Origin: Hyphomicrobiales bacterium
Lineage (GTDB): Bacteria > Pseudomonadota > Alphaproteobacteria > Rhizobiales > Rhizobiaceae
Reading direction: 5' to 3'
Assembly (NCBI GenBank): GCA_900473045.1
Contig: UCKS01000005.1
Span: forward strand, 62,001-126,000
DNA length: 64,000 bases
Made by a program: the position numbers and the translations under genes
Notes under the pieces: generated by a model
The model's database searches: none
The model's input: only the letters and a program-made list of their open reading frames with translations
What the model was told of the DNA's origin: nothing
Shown here: in pieces, positions 53,574 through 61,860 of the stretch
Position numbering within the stretch: position 1 is the stretch's first letter
How the letters are laid out: every line of letters starts with the position of its first letter

Positions 53574-53593
53574 GTACGATCGATAGACAAAAT

Positions 53594-54121
53594 CTAATTA
53601 TTAGGAGTCTTGTTGCGTTCCAAACGAAGCGCCCTCAATAGCTCAGTCTTACGCAGTTCTGTATCACGAGCCGAAATAATTATTAAGTCTGCTTCGCGTT
53701 TCGACTGGTCAAATACGCCACGCGGCGACGCACCTCTGGGCCTTCTACTCTGCCTCAAGGTTGCCCGTTCTAGGGCTTTCTTTACAGCAGCCACGAACTC
53801 CGTGGGATTCCAAGGCTTGGCGATCCAAGTGCCATGCGTGAATACTTCATCGGCATCCGATTTGCTGGTGCCCGACGCGACGATTATGGGGACATTTCGA
53901 GACGCCAAAATCTTCACCACCTCGGTGCAATCGCCGTCCTTCAGGCAGATGTCAACGATTGCAACTGACGGTGTATTATGGACCAGGTACTCGTGACCAA
54001 CAACACAGGTCGCCAAAAGCGTGAGGTTTCCGTACCCCGCCCGGTTGAGCATGTCTTCAATATCGAGCGCGATGAGGGGTTCGTCCTCGAGAACGAGGAT
54101 CGACGGAGCGAGTGCGGTCAT
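53594..54121 (-). CDS. Single-domain response regulator with basic helical tail
   Basis: 175 residues from ATG 54121. A receiver domain (residues 1-125): acidic pair in VLEDEPLIALDIED, phospho-acceptor Asp in VAIVDICLKDGDC, Thr/Ser in VASGTS and Lys in WIAKPWNP. No DNA-binding or output domain follows. Instead a ~50-residue tail RRPRGASPRGVFDQSKREAD and LRKTELLRALRLERNK resembles the small protein at 26637. The partner kinase is unknown. Confidence 0.85.
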   Translation of the reverse strand: MTALAPSILVLEDEPLIALDIEDMLNRAGYGNLTLLATCVVGHEYLVHNTPSVAIVDICLKDGDCTEVVKILASRNVPIIVASGTSKSDADEVFTHGTWIAKPWNPTEFVAAVKKALERATLRQSRRPRGASPRGVFDQSKREADLIIISARDTELRKTELLRALRLERNKTPNN

Positions 54122-54277
54122 CAGACGAAAGCCGATCAGGTCAGAGGCTCGCACGCTACGCGAAAGTTGATACTACACCCTATGCTAATATCAATCATTA
54201 CAATATCAACGCGAACCTTAACTGGCCGCATTGAATCCGGGACGGGAAATAAAGTTCCCCGACCCAGCCCAGAGGCA

Positions 54278-54700
54278 TTAGGGAGGTCCCGCGCTGTCGG
54301 CCACGCTCAGCGTGTTCAAGCCCTCGACATATTTGGCGGCATCGATCCCAGCCGCCTGGGCCTGTTTGAGGTTGTCATTCAGATCGGCTTCTTTGACGGG
54401 TCTGGCCAGCCGATCAGATGCCGCGCGTCGCACGAACGCTTCATCGCTCTCTCCCTCACGCTTGGTAAGGGCATCGACAGCGGAGACGATTGGATCGGAG
54501 AAGCCCTCCGCCTTCAATCGCTCAATCGACCAGCCCCCTTTTTCAACGACGTCATGCAGATAGGCGACGATTTTTTCGTCGATGGTGGATACTGCAGCCG
54601 CAACCCGGTTGCAGTGGAGGTAGTAGGGCTCGCCCGTCTTGTCGGTCTGTCCAGCGTGAGCTTCCAGGGCAATTTCAATCGCTCGGTCCAATTGGTGCAT
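54278..54700 (-). CDS. HD-domain phosphohydrolase, SpoT-like
   Basis: 140 residues. HD-domain marks: EIALEAHAGQTDKTGEPYYL, HCNRVAAAV, the HD pair in VAYLHDVVEKGGWS, and the distal ALTKREGESDEAFVRRA and VKEADLNDNL. This is the compact hydrolase core related to the N-terminus of RelA/SpoT ((p)ppGpp 3'-hydrolase, Mesh1-like) or to small phosphohydrolases. No synthetase domain. It could trim (p)ppGpp, but that is inference. Confidence 0.82.
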   Translation of the reverse strand: MHQLDRAIEIALEAHAGQTDKTGEPYYLHCNRVAAAVSTIDEKIVAYLHDVVEKGGWSIERLKAEGFSDPIVSAVDALTKREGESDEAFVRRAASDRLARPVKEADLNDNLKQAQAAGIDAAKYVEGLNTLSVADSAGPP

Positions 54701-54845
54701 GATCGCCCCTCATTACCGTGACTTCGGTAGGAAATGCGAACTGCCGAATCATGGTTCCAGCCGTCCGCGATCATCTGCACGGGGCACACCATCGCGACGA
54801 AACATGTACCTCAATAAAAAACCGTCGGGACCGCTGTGGTGCATG

Positions 54846-54870
54846 GGAACATCAGAACCGCTTACTGGTT
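54846..54870 (+). promoter_or_regulatory. RpoE2/EcfG-type promoter
   Basis: GGAAC (54846-54850), 17 bases, GTT (54868-54870), 21 bases before the ATG at 54892. Confidence 0.65.
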
Positions 54871-54891
54871 TTTATGCAGGAGGATCGTGTC

Positions 54892-55086
54892 ATGACAAAA
54901 CACATCGATAACCGTCAAACCAGCCATCATACGAAACCTGTTTATGACGTCGGTGAGCATTGCAAGAAAAACAACATCGACCAGGCTGAAGCCCGTAAAA
55001 TATCACAGATGCTTGGACGTTTTGCCAGCCGACATGAGCTTGAGATCAATGCTCCGCCTCGCAAGCCCAAGCATCGGGCCTCGTAA
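54892..55086 (+). CDS. DUF3606-like small protein
   Basis: 64 residues from ATG 54892, with AGGAGG eight bases upstream. The segment YDVGEHCKKNNIDQAEARKI, SQMLG, has the DUF3606 pattern (Y-V-Y-A+K--I---EA+-LI--LG) seen in short rhizobial stress proteins. The C-terminus is basic (PPRKPKHRAS). Similarity is modest. Confidence 0.65.
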   Translation: MTKHIDNRQTSHHTKPVYDVGEHCKKNNIDQAEARKISQMLGRFASRHELEINAPPRKPKHRAS

Positions 55087-55214
55087 CGTAGAGTGTGGCG
55101 AGGGGTCGGTACCCGTGGCAGGCTGGCTGCTCAATGCCATCGTCACAAATTTGTGGTACCATTCTGTGGTGCGTTAATCCCCTCTCGTATTCAACGCACG
55201 AGTCTCAACTGCTT

Positions 55215-55241
55215 GACCTCGCCATAGCGGGGTCTTTTTTT
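55215..55241 (+). terminator. Rho-independent terminator
   Basis: Stem GACCTCG/CGGGGTC (55215-55221 and 55228-55234, one G-T pair) followed by seven T. It ends the transcript of the DUF3606-like gene; the rest of 55087-55442 has no gene. Confidence 0.8.
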
Positions 55242-55442
55242 GGGTCAGCGCCGATGGACCAGCGGACAGGGCGGCAACACAAACCGCACTGGGAAATGCC
55301 GTCGAACCCAACCGCCATAATCCGCTAATATTCCGGTTTCATTGACCTTTCAGTCGCCAATCCAGTCGGCTTTCGGAGCAAAATGACCGCTCATCGGTTC
55401 CGTTTCCAAGACCACTCACGGTCCAAATAGGAAGGAACCCTC

Positions 55443-55763
55443 ATGAAGAATCTGCTTATCGCCACTGCGGCCATCGCGTTTTCCGCCACATCAGTGTTCG
55501 CGCAGACCGCGACGCCAACGCCTAACCCCGACGGTGATACCCCGGCCGTCGCAACGCCCTCCGACCAGAACGCAACTGGGCCTGTCGAAGGTGCGAACAG
55601 CTTCACCGAGGGGCAGGCGAAGGATCGTATCGTCGAAGCCGGATACGCTGATGTTACTGAGTTGAAGCTCGACGACAAGGGCGTGTGGCAGGGCAAGGCG
55701 ACAAAGGACGGCAAGGCCGTTGCGGTGACGCTCGATTATCAGGGCAACATCGTTGCCAAGTAA
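55443..55763 (+). CDS. Exported PepSY-like protein
   Basis: 106 residues with a signal peptide (KNLLIATAAIAFSATSVFA), a Thr/Pro-rich linker and a C-terminal domain TEGQAKDRIVEAGYADVTEL, DDKGVWQGKATKDGKAVAVT, DYQGNIVAK, which has the PepSY-type helix-strand-strand-strand pattern. Such proteins are periplasmic inhibitors or binding modules. AGGAAGG precedes the ATG. A GGAGC-N17-GTT near-match to the stress promoter lies about 40 bases upstream. Probably co-transcribed with the next gene (33 bases apart). Confidence 0.8.
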   Translation: MKNLLIATAAIAFSATSVFAQTATPTPNPDGDTPAVATPSDQNATGPVEGANSFTEGQAKDRIVEAGYADVTELKLDDKGVWQGKATKDGKAVAVTLDYQGNIVAK

Positions 55764-55796
55764 CGCATCCCCCCTCAGACAATAAGGAGACGTCTC

Positions 55797-56405
55797 ATGA
55801 CGAAAACCGTTACAGGACTTTTTGACAGCTATTCCGATGCCACAAGTGCGGTCGATCAGCTGAAAGCTACGGGTATTTCCGACAGCGACATCAGCATCGT
55901 CTCGAACAATGCGGACGGAAGGTACAAGGATGGTGACAACGATGCCGCCGAAGACGCAGGCACGGGGGCAGGTATTGGTGCTGCCGTTGGTGGTGTCGGC
56001 GGTCTGCTGACTGGCCTTGGCATCATGGCAATCCCTGGCGTCGGTCCAGTCGTCGCCGCAGGTTGGCTCGCTGCGACTGCAGCAGGTGCCGTCCCCGGCG
56101 CTGTTGTTGGCGGTGCGGCCGGCGGCCTGATCGGTGCGCTAACTGATTCCGGGGTAGATGAGCGCGATGCCCATGTCTATGCGGAAGGCGTTCGCCGCGG
56201 CGGAACGCTCGTGACGGCAAAGGTCAACGACTCCCGGGCGGCTGAAGCAGAAGCGATCCTTCAACGGTCTAATTGGGTCGATTTGCCGACGCGCCGGACC
56301 GCATACGAGGGCGAAGGCTGGACGGCGTTCGACGATGCGGCTGACCCATACACCCCGGCCGAGATCGACGCCGAGCGGAACCGTTACCCTAAGCGCGGTT
56401 TGTAA
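55797..56405 (+). CDS. YflT/general stress protein 17M-like membrane-associated protein
   Basis: 202 residues from ATG 55797 (AAGGAG upstream). N-terminal YflT-like fold (VTGLFDSYSDATSAVDQLKA, GISDSDISIVSNNADG), a central Gly/Ala-rich stretch (GTGAGIGAAVGGVGGLLTGL onward) that could span or coat a membrane, and a C-terminal domain (RRGGTLVTAKVNDSRAAEAE, RSNWVDLPTRRTAYEGEGW). The tail is duplicated in the fusion remnant at 18754-19067. Typical of bacterial general stress genes. Confidence 0.88.
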   Translation: MTKTVTGLFDSYSDATSAVDQLKATGISDSDISIVSNNADGRYKDGDNDAAEDAGTGAGIGAAVGGVGGLLTGLGIMAIPGVGPVVAAGWLAATAAGAVPGAVVGGAAGGLIGALTDSGVDERDAHVYAEGVRRGGTLVTAKVNDSRAAEAEAILQRSNWVDLPTRRTAYEGEGWTAFDDAADPYTPAEIDAERNRYPKRGL

Positions 56406-56416
56406 TTTGAGACCCT

Positions 56417-56442
56417 CCGAGGCCGTCCCGTGGCGGCCTCGG
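56417..56442 (+). terminator. Hairpin terminator
   Basis: A perfect 9-bp stem CCGAGGCCG/CGGCCTCGG, 8-base loop, then ATTTC, 11 bases after the YflT-like gene. The remaining bases to 56731 show no gene. Confidence 0.7.
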
Positions 56443-56731
56443 ATTTCATCGCGGGACGCCGAAACTGTCGGCCGATCAAACCTGACCCTACATTCGCCTC
56501 TTAGTAGACCCGTCTTGCTTGCAAGATGATCTCAACCGATCCGTCGTTGAGTTTGAGCGAGCCAAACTCATGAAGAAGCGCACGTCCTTCCTCTACAGCA
56601 ACGCCGTTTTCAGAAAGAACCAGTTTGATGCCGTCAATGGTTCGGGGACGCGATCCGAAGACGACTTCGCTGTTTTCGATTCGTTAGTAGATAACGGATG
56701 CCCGCGGTGTTCATAGTGTGAGCGCCCTGCC

Positions 56732-57232
56732 TTATCTTGTGAGGCGGATATCGCTGGTGACCACATTCTTCCCAGTCTTAGGGTCTTTGTCGGTAGTGCG
56801 AAGACGAAGTCCACGAGCGCCGATTTTCTCGATGGTCATTCGGGCCAACCGATCGCCATTGATCTCCCGGCTCCATCGTACGGCGAAATTGATTGCGTTT
56901 CCTTGTCGAGTTCCAGAAAGGTTAGATGGGCGTCCAGAGGGACCGATGTAGGTTCCACTGTACCGAGCGCCGTTTGCCTTTATGTTGGCTGAGACCGCCC
57001 GTCGGATAACCACCAAACCTCGACACTGGCCGGCCATCGCGAGCGCGGGTCCGTTCGTACTGCCGGTGAAATTGCAGGTGACGTTCACCGGGGATGACCC
57101 AATTTTGGTGGTGACTGTGCCCTTTCCTGACCACGACCCACCAATTGATTTCAGAAAACCGCTTTCGTCCGCGAATGCGGGCGTTGCGATGGAGGCGACC
57201 AGGATCGCTGCGGCGGCGAGAGTGGTTTGCAT
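56732..57232 (-). CDS. Exported protein of unknown function
   Basis: 166 residues. Signal peptide QTTLAAAAILVASIATPAFA. The mature part, LKSIGGSWSGKGTVTTKIGS, VNVTCNFTGSTNGPALAMAG and YIGPSGRPSNLSGTRQGNAI, looks like a small beta-barrel with a disulfide (two Cys). Similar exported proteins are widespread in Rhizobiales without known role. A GGAAC-N18-TT site lies 32 bases upstream. Confidence 0.75.
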   Translation of the reverse strand: MQTTLAAAAILVASIATPAFADESGFLKSIGGSWSGKGTVTTKIGSSPVNVTCNFTGSTNGPALAMAGQCRGLVVIRRAVSANIKANGARYSGTYIGPSGRPSNLSGTRQGNAINFAVRWSREINGDRLARMTIEKIGARGLRLRTTDKDPKTGKNVVTSDIRLTR

Positions 57233-57264
57233 AAGGAACTCCTAATGTCGGACGATAGTCTGAC

Positions 57265-57289
57265 AATCCCAGCCTGGGTAAAAGGTTCC
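57265..57289 (-). promoter_or_regulatory. GGAAC-N18-TT promoter (ATT variant)
   Basis: Minus-strand GGAAC (57285-57289), 17 bases, ATT (57265-57267), in front of the exported protein gene. Confidence 0.4.
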
Positions 57290-57491
57290 CCTTCAAATCT
57301 AACAGCTCACCTGACCAGGAGATTTCGATCGACCGGCTGGATTCTCGACTTTGCCACCTGTGCCAGAGTAGGCCTCGGGTCCAAGCCACCGACCAGACCT
57401 TTAGCTCGCCGAGCCCTCGGTCGATGTTGAACCGCTGCCACGGTCCCCGTTTTGGCTTAATCCGGGTCCGCAGTCTCATTCAGTTGCCCTG

Positions 57492-57734
57492 CTAGCTTTC
57501 AGGGCTGTCACGTGTATCCATTGCCATGTCATGGAGTGCCTGCGTGTCTTCGGGATTATATTCAGCGGACAGGATGACGCTCAAAAACGCCGCGCGGGCA
57601 ATCTCCTTCTTTTTGGCTTCCGGATGCCGTTCCTTCACCGCGGCAATCAGCGCCTTGGGTTTCATACCCGGCGTTACGAGTTGCCTGATCGTTGCCGCGA
57701 TCCCTTCAATCTCATGAAGTTCTTTCTCGCGCAT
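57492..57734 (-). CDS. Hypothetical 80-residue protein
   Basis: From ATG 57734 (GGAG six bases upstream). REKELHEIEGIAATIRQLVT, PGMKPKALIAAVKERHPEAK and KKEIARAAFLSVILSAEYN: a three-helix protein. Longer readings to 57773 lack a ribosome-binding site. Not recognised; coherent composition. Confidence 0.65.
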   Translation of the reverse strand: MREKELHEIEGIAATIRQLVTPGMKPKALIAAVKERHPEAKKKEIARAAFLSVILSAEYNPEDTQALHDMAMDTRDSPES

Positions 57735-57927
57735 GAGTATCTCCGATGGATATTTGTCCCGCACAAATGCCATTTTTGGATGAGAATTTCATGACTGTGC
57801 CAACAGACGGCCGTTACAGTTCCGAGCCTCGAATTTGCCGTCGGAAAGCGACCCAGTGAGCTTCGCTGAGTCGCGCGTCATGATGCACTTCACTGCAGGC
57901 CAGATTCTCGAGTTTGGAGTACAGCAC

Positions 57928-58368
57928 ATGAGTGACCCCTATAATCTCTCACGCTTCATCGAGGCGCAGGTACCCGTCTATGACACTGCCCTTAGAGAGT
58001 TGGAGAGGGGCCGCAAACAAAGCCACTGGATGTGGTTCATTTTCCCGCAGCTCGCTGGACTCGGCCATTCGCCAACCGCGATCAGGTTTGCGATTTCCGG
58101 GCTGGACGAGGCTCACGCCTATCTCGCCCATTCGTTGCTCGGCGACCGTCTCGTCCAGTGTACCCGCGCGATTAACGTTCTCCGCAATCGCACCGCCCGT
58201 GAGATATTCAGCTCTCCCGACGATCTGAAACTGCACTCGTCGATGACGCTGTTTCGGGAGACTGCCAACGATCCCGAGCCGTTCCGCACAGCCATCGAGC
58301 GCTACTTTGGCGGTGAGGCCGATGCGAGGACGCTCGAACTCCTGTTGAAGGAAAAAGCGGCTCACTGA
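57928..58368 (+). CDS. DUF1810 protein
   Basis: About 146 residues from ATG 57928 (GGAG eight bases upstream). DUF1810 marks: YNLSRFIEAQVPVYDTALRE, KQSHWMWFIFPQLAGLGHSP, AYLAHSLLGDRLVQCTRAIN and SSPDDLKLHSSMTLFRETAN. DUF1810 proteins are related to the NADAR fold (ADP-ribose/N-glycosidic chemistry), the activity of this branch being unproven. Longer in-frame readings upstream are not conserved. Confidence 0.92.
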   Translation: MSDPYNLSRFIEAQVPVYDTALRELERGRKQSHWMWFIFPQLAGLGHSPTAIRFAISGLDEAHAYLAHSLLGDRLVQCTRAINVLRNRTAREIFSSPDDLKLHSSMTLFRETANDPEPFRTAIERYFGGEADARTLELLLKEKAAH

Positions 58369-58430
58369 AGTCCCAATACTTGCGTGGGGTCGCGCATTGG
58401 CCGTTTCGTCACGGTGTCGGCATCATCCGC

Positions 58431-58504
58431 GGTTGACGCCGGCGAATTCTCGTGTTGTGCTTGTTTCTTAAAAATAGTAACAACACCTCAGGAGGCCGGG
58501 CCGC
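58431..58504 (+). repeat. Repeated leader element C, copy 2
   Basis: Partner of 49585-49659. The hairpin is GTGTTGT/ACAACAC (58452-58458, 58480-58486). Compared with copy 1, one A-T pair is replaced by G-C and a C-A mismatch by T-A. It ends four bases before the start of the nucleotidyltransferase gene, so it should lie in its leader or promoter. Confidence 0.55.
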
Positions 58505-58508
58505 AATT

Positions 58509-59669
58509 ATGATCCGCATGTCCAGCACCGACGAACTAATGTTCTCCGATCTGCTTCAAAAAACTATTGACGCCGAATTCGACGACACGTTTCCAGAGAA
58601 TGGTTCATACGTAAGTCAAACTCGCCGAGGGAAGGAGTACTGGTACTACAGGGGCTTCGAGACAAATCCTATGGGCGGGGACGGGAAGCAGTATCTAAAG
58701 TACGTTGGCCCGAAAGGCGTCCTGGAAACCGATAAAAGGGTCGAGGCCTTCTCTAGGGTCCGCAGCGGCTACAGGGAGCGGAGGAATATCGCAACAAAGC
58801 TTCGTCAGTCGGGCCTGCCAGCGCCAATCACACTCGAAGGGCGCGTTATTCAGGCGCTCTCCAAGGCGGGCCTGTTTAGGCTCCGTTGCGTCCTTGTGGG
58901 TTCTGTTGCTTTCCAGACGTATGCTGGGCTTTTAGGTGTTAAACTCCCCGGTATGTCGATGAGGACCGACGATGTCGATTTCGCTCAATATTTTGGCATC
59001 TCACAGCATATTGACGACAGGACCGACGACATTGAGATGGCGTTGAAGTCCGTCGACAGTTCCTTCACCTCGATCATGTATCCCGGGGAGCGAACCCTAG
59101 CGGCAAGCTTTAGGAACCAGTTCGGTTTTAAGGTCGATATATTGACCCCCAACCGTGGCTCTCGGGACTACGAAAGTAGTCTTGCAAAGATGCCGGCGCT
59201 GGGAAACAACGTTGGTGCGTTCGTTCTCCGCTTCCTAGATTATCTAATCCACGAACCAGTGACATCTCTCTTGCTCCATGATGCAGGTGTCGCCGTCACG
59301 GTGCCGGCTCCTGAAAGATTCGCCGTCCATAAACTTCTCGTCTCGACGGACCGTCCCACGACCCAAGTCGGGAAGATCGCCAGGGACCGTCGCCAAGCGT
59401 CTGATCTCATCCAGGCCCTCGACATGACCGGGCGTTTGCACAATATCGGGCTAGCTTGGATAGACGCTTGTGATCGTGGTCCTTCATGGCGGGAGCGACT
59501 AAGAGTTGCAGCCCTGAGGCTGGAACCCTCGACCAGGAGCCAGCTTTCGAGGGCGGTTATGGAAGCCTGCAAGCTTGAACGGTTGAACCCCTTAAAATAC
59601 CTGTTCGATATCGACGACGGGAAGGGCGGGAGCGATGAAACTCTTTCTGTAAGCCCATTCCGTCCGTGA
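58509..59669 (+). CDS. GSU2403-type nucleotidyltransferase-fold protein
   Basis: About 386 residues from ATG 58509 (58518 is possible; an upstream reading from 58452 runs through the repeat). The minimal nucleotidyltransferase signature is present: LVGSVAFQTYAGLLGVKLPG with the G-S, then RTDDVDFAQ as the D-x-D, and a distal FKVDILTPNRGSRDY. A C-terminal helical region follows. This matches the GSU2403 family (NTP_transf_8), with no known substrate. It has no antitoxin-like partner next to it. Confidence 0.75.
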   Translation: MIRMSSTDELMFSDLLQKTIDAEFDDTFPENGSYVSQTRRGKEYWYYRGFETNPMGGDGKQYLKYVGPKGVLETDKRVEAFSRVRSGYRERRNIATKLRQSGLPAPITLEGRVIQALSKAGLFRLRCVLVGSVAFQTYAGLLGVKLPGMSMRTDDVDFAQYFGISQHIDDRTDDIEMALKSVDSSFTSIMYPGERTLAASFRNQFGFKVDILTPNRGSRDYESSLAKMPALGNNVGAFVLRFLDYLIHEPVTSLLLHDAGVAVTVPAPERFAVHKLLVSTDRPTTQVGKIARDRRQASDLIQALDMTGRLHNIGLAWIDACDRGPSWRERLRVAALRLEPSTRSQLSRAVMEACKLERLNPLKYLFDIDDGKGGSDETLSVSPFRP

Positions 59670-59812
59670 AATCGCGAGGCCTGCATGCCGAGCGCTGGTA
59701 TTCCTCTCAAGTGTTTTGCAGGTCGACGGATATGCGGGTTACAATCGTCTCGTCGCAGCAGACCGCGTAGGACTGGACACCTAGCCTGATCACCCGCAAC
59801 GGACCTGCGGTT

Positions 59813-60622
59813 TCACCCCGCCTTGCGGTTTTTCAGGTCCGCCGCCAAGGACTTCTTCAAGGCATCCATGATGTTCACAACGTTCGACGCTGGCGCGCCC
59901 TCCTTGCCCTTCGCCGCCTTCTTCGCAGGTCTGAGGGCTTTTTTCTTTTCGGCAATGAGCTTGAGCAGGCTTTCCTGGATTGGGTCACTCACCATGTCTG
60001 GCGACCACCGCGCCGTCTTCTGTTTTATAAGTTGCTGCACCAGGGGAATCAGATCGGGATCGGCGTCGTCCGCAATGTCCGCGAAGTAGTCCTTCTCTGG
60101 ACGAACCTCGTCTCCAAAACGAAGTGACCATAGAACAATGCCCTCGTCTCGCGGTTCCAGCACGACAGCGCGTTCGCGGCGGCCGATTACGAGTTTCGAA
60201 ACTCCGACGTCCTTGTCAGCCTTCATCGCGTCGCGGATGACTGCGAATGCCTCGTTCCCGACTGCGTCGTCGGGCATGAGATAGTGCGGTTTCTCAAGGT
60301 ATACCCAATCGATGCTATCTGCCGGCACGAACTTCTGGATATCGATCGTCTTCACCGTGTCCAGCATCACGGCATCGAGTTCATCATCGGTCAGGATCAC
60401 GTAATCGTTCTCGCCACGCGCATAGCCCTTCGCCTCGTTTTCCTCCTTCACTGGCTTACCTGTCACAGAGTCGATGTACTGGGAGACGACCCGGTTGCCA
60501 GTCTCCTTGTTCAGGGTATGAAAACGAAACTTCTCCGATTCTGATGTCGCTGGTGTCATCGCAACGGGGCATGTCACGAGCGAGAGCTTCAGATAGCCTT
60601 TCCAGTACGGACGCAGTGCCAT
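59813..60622 (-). CDS. ku: Ku protein (DNA end joining)
   Basis: 269 residues. Bacterial Ku core: LRPYWKGYLKLSLVTCPVAM, FHTLNKETGNRVVSQYIDS, TVKTIDIQKFVPADSIDW, YLEKPHYLMPDD and LVIGRRERAVVLEPRDEGIV, with a basic Lys/Ala C-terminus. Homodimeric Ku rings bind double-strand ends and recruit LigD. It starts 11 bases after the stop of the second Ku gene; the two form an operon. No ligD is in the window. Confidence 0.97.
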   Translation of the reverse strand: MALRPYWKGYLKLSLVTCPVAMTPATSESEKFRFHTLNKETGNRVVSQYIDSVTGKPVKEENEAKGYARGENDYVILTDDELDAVMLDTVKTIDIQKFVPADSIDWVYLEKPHYLMPDDAVGNEAFAVIRDAMKADKDVGVSKLVIGRRERAVVLEPRDEGIVLWSLRFGDEVRPEKDYFADIADDADPDLIPLVQQLIKQKTARWSPDMVSDPIQESLLKLIAEKKKALRPAKKAAKGKEGAPASNVVNIMDALKKSLAADLKNRKAG

Positions 60623-60633
60623 GGCCTAGCTCC

Positions 60634-61539
60634 TCAGCTAGCTTTGCGTTGCGGGGCAGCCTTCGAAGAGGCGGACTTCCCGGCCGCCGCGCGCGCGGCG
60701 CGCGGCCGACCATCGCCAGCATTGGCATTGGCGGCAGTGCGTTTCGGTTTGTCGTCCGCGCTCTTCATCAAGCCCGCACTTTCGCGCAGGGCGGCCAGGA
60801 GATCGTTTGGTTTGGAAACCTCGACCTTTTTCCGCTTGGGAAGCGCCTTGCCCTCGATCTTCGCCTTCACGAGCTCCCCGAGCGCCGCTTCGTATCGGTC
60901 ATCGAAAGATGCCGGGTCGAACTCGCCCTTCTTTGTACCGATGATATGCTTTGCGAGATCGAGCATCTCTCCCTCAATCTTCAGCTTGGGCATTTCCTCG
61001 AACGCCTTCTTGGAAGAGCGAACCTCATAATCGTAGTTCAACGTTGTGGCGATCAACCCCTTGCCATGCGGGCGGATCAACACTGTGCGCATCCGTCGAA
61101 AGAGCACGGTGCGGGCGATGGCTGCAACCTTGGACTTCCGCATCCCCTCCCGCAGTGCGACAAAGGCATCCGAGCCCATATTGTCCGGTGTGAGGTAGTA
61201 TGGCTTGTCGAAGTAGATGTCGTCGATATCGGAGCAGGGGATAAAGGCCTCGATCTCCAAGGTCTTGGTGCTCTCGGGAATCGTCGCGGCAACCTCGTCT
61301 GGATCGATGATGATGTACTGCCCGTTTTCGATTTCAAAGCCCTTTGTCTGAGCCTCTTTCGGGACGGGTTCTTCGGTATCGCTGTCGATGAACACGCGGT
61401 TGACGCGGTTCCCCGTCGCTGTGTTGATCGTGTTGAAGGCGATGCGGTCGGAGGTTGAGGCAGCAGTATAGAGGGCCACCCCCGCGGACACCTCGCCGAA
61501 TTTGATGAAGCCTTTCCACTGTGCACGCTGGCCTGCCAT
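60634..61539 (-). CDS. ku: Ku protein, second paralogue
   Basis: About 301 residues from ATG 61539. Same core as its neighbour: RAQWKGFIKFGEVSAGVALY, FNTINTATGNRVNRVFIDSD, STKTLEIEAFIPCSDIDDI, YFDKPYYLTPDN and TVLFRRMRTVLIRPHGKGL. It has a longer basic tail rich in Lys, Ala and Arg. Rhizobia often carry several Ku genes with partly separate roles in stress and stationary-phase end joining. First gene of the pair. Confidence 0.97.
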   Translation of the reverse strand: MAGQRAQWKGFIKFGEVSAGVALYTAASTSDRIAFNTINTATGNRVNRVFIDSDTEEPVPKEAQTKGFEIENGQYIIIDPDEVAATIPESTKTLEIEAFIPCSDIDDIYFDKPYYLTPDNMGSDAFVALREGMRKSKVAAIARTVLFRRMRTVLIRPHGKGLIATTLNYDYEVRSSKKAFEEMPKLKIEGEMLDLAKHIIGTKKGEFDPASFDDRYEAALGELVKAKIEGKALPKRKKVEVSKPNDLLAALRESAGLMKSADDKPKRTAANANAGDGRPRAARAAAGKSASSKAAPQRKAS

Positions 61540-61573
61540 GACGCTGTACTCCGACCCGACTAATTCGCGACTC

Positions 61574-61598
61574 AATCGTTACGGAAGCGATTCGTTCC
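61574..61598 (-). promoter_or_regulatory. GGAAC-N18-TT promoter of the Ku pair (ATT variant)
   Basis: Minus-strand GGAAC (61594-61598), 17 bases, ATT (61574-61576), 34 bases before the start. The GGAAC lies inside an inverted repeat (61589-61613). Confidence 0.45.
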
Positions 61599-61613
61599 GA
61601 ATCGAAACGAATC
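61589..61613. repeat. Inverted repeat over the Ku promoter
   Basis: GATTCGTT (61589-61596), nine bases, AACGAATC (61606-61613); a second, inner palindrome CGATTCG-ttc-CGAATCG overlaps it. It covers the -35 element, so it could be an operator. Seen in sequence; function inferred. Confidence 0.4.
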
Positions 61614-61860
61614 ATTTTCAATGACTTGGAGCCGTCGGTGGAATCGTCATGTGAAGAATTCCTCCAAAGGCTTGAGCATTTCTTCGACAGACAGCGGGGT
61701 AAGCTAAGAATTGCGACGGCACGCGACGAACGAACCGTCGGCCGACGGAGGTAGCGCCGCGATCGGGCAACGCGATGACGACGAAATGAGCACGAGCTCT
61801 CGGACCAACCTGTCAGCGCCGCAGGAAGTCATCTCGGCAATCCGAGATTTCATCTAGGCT

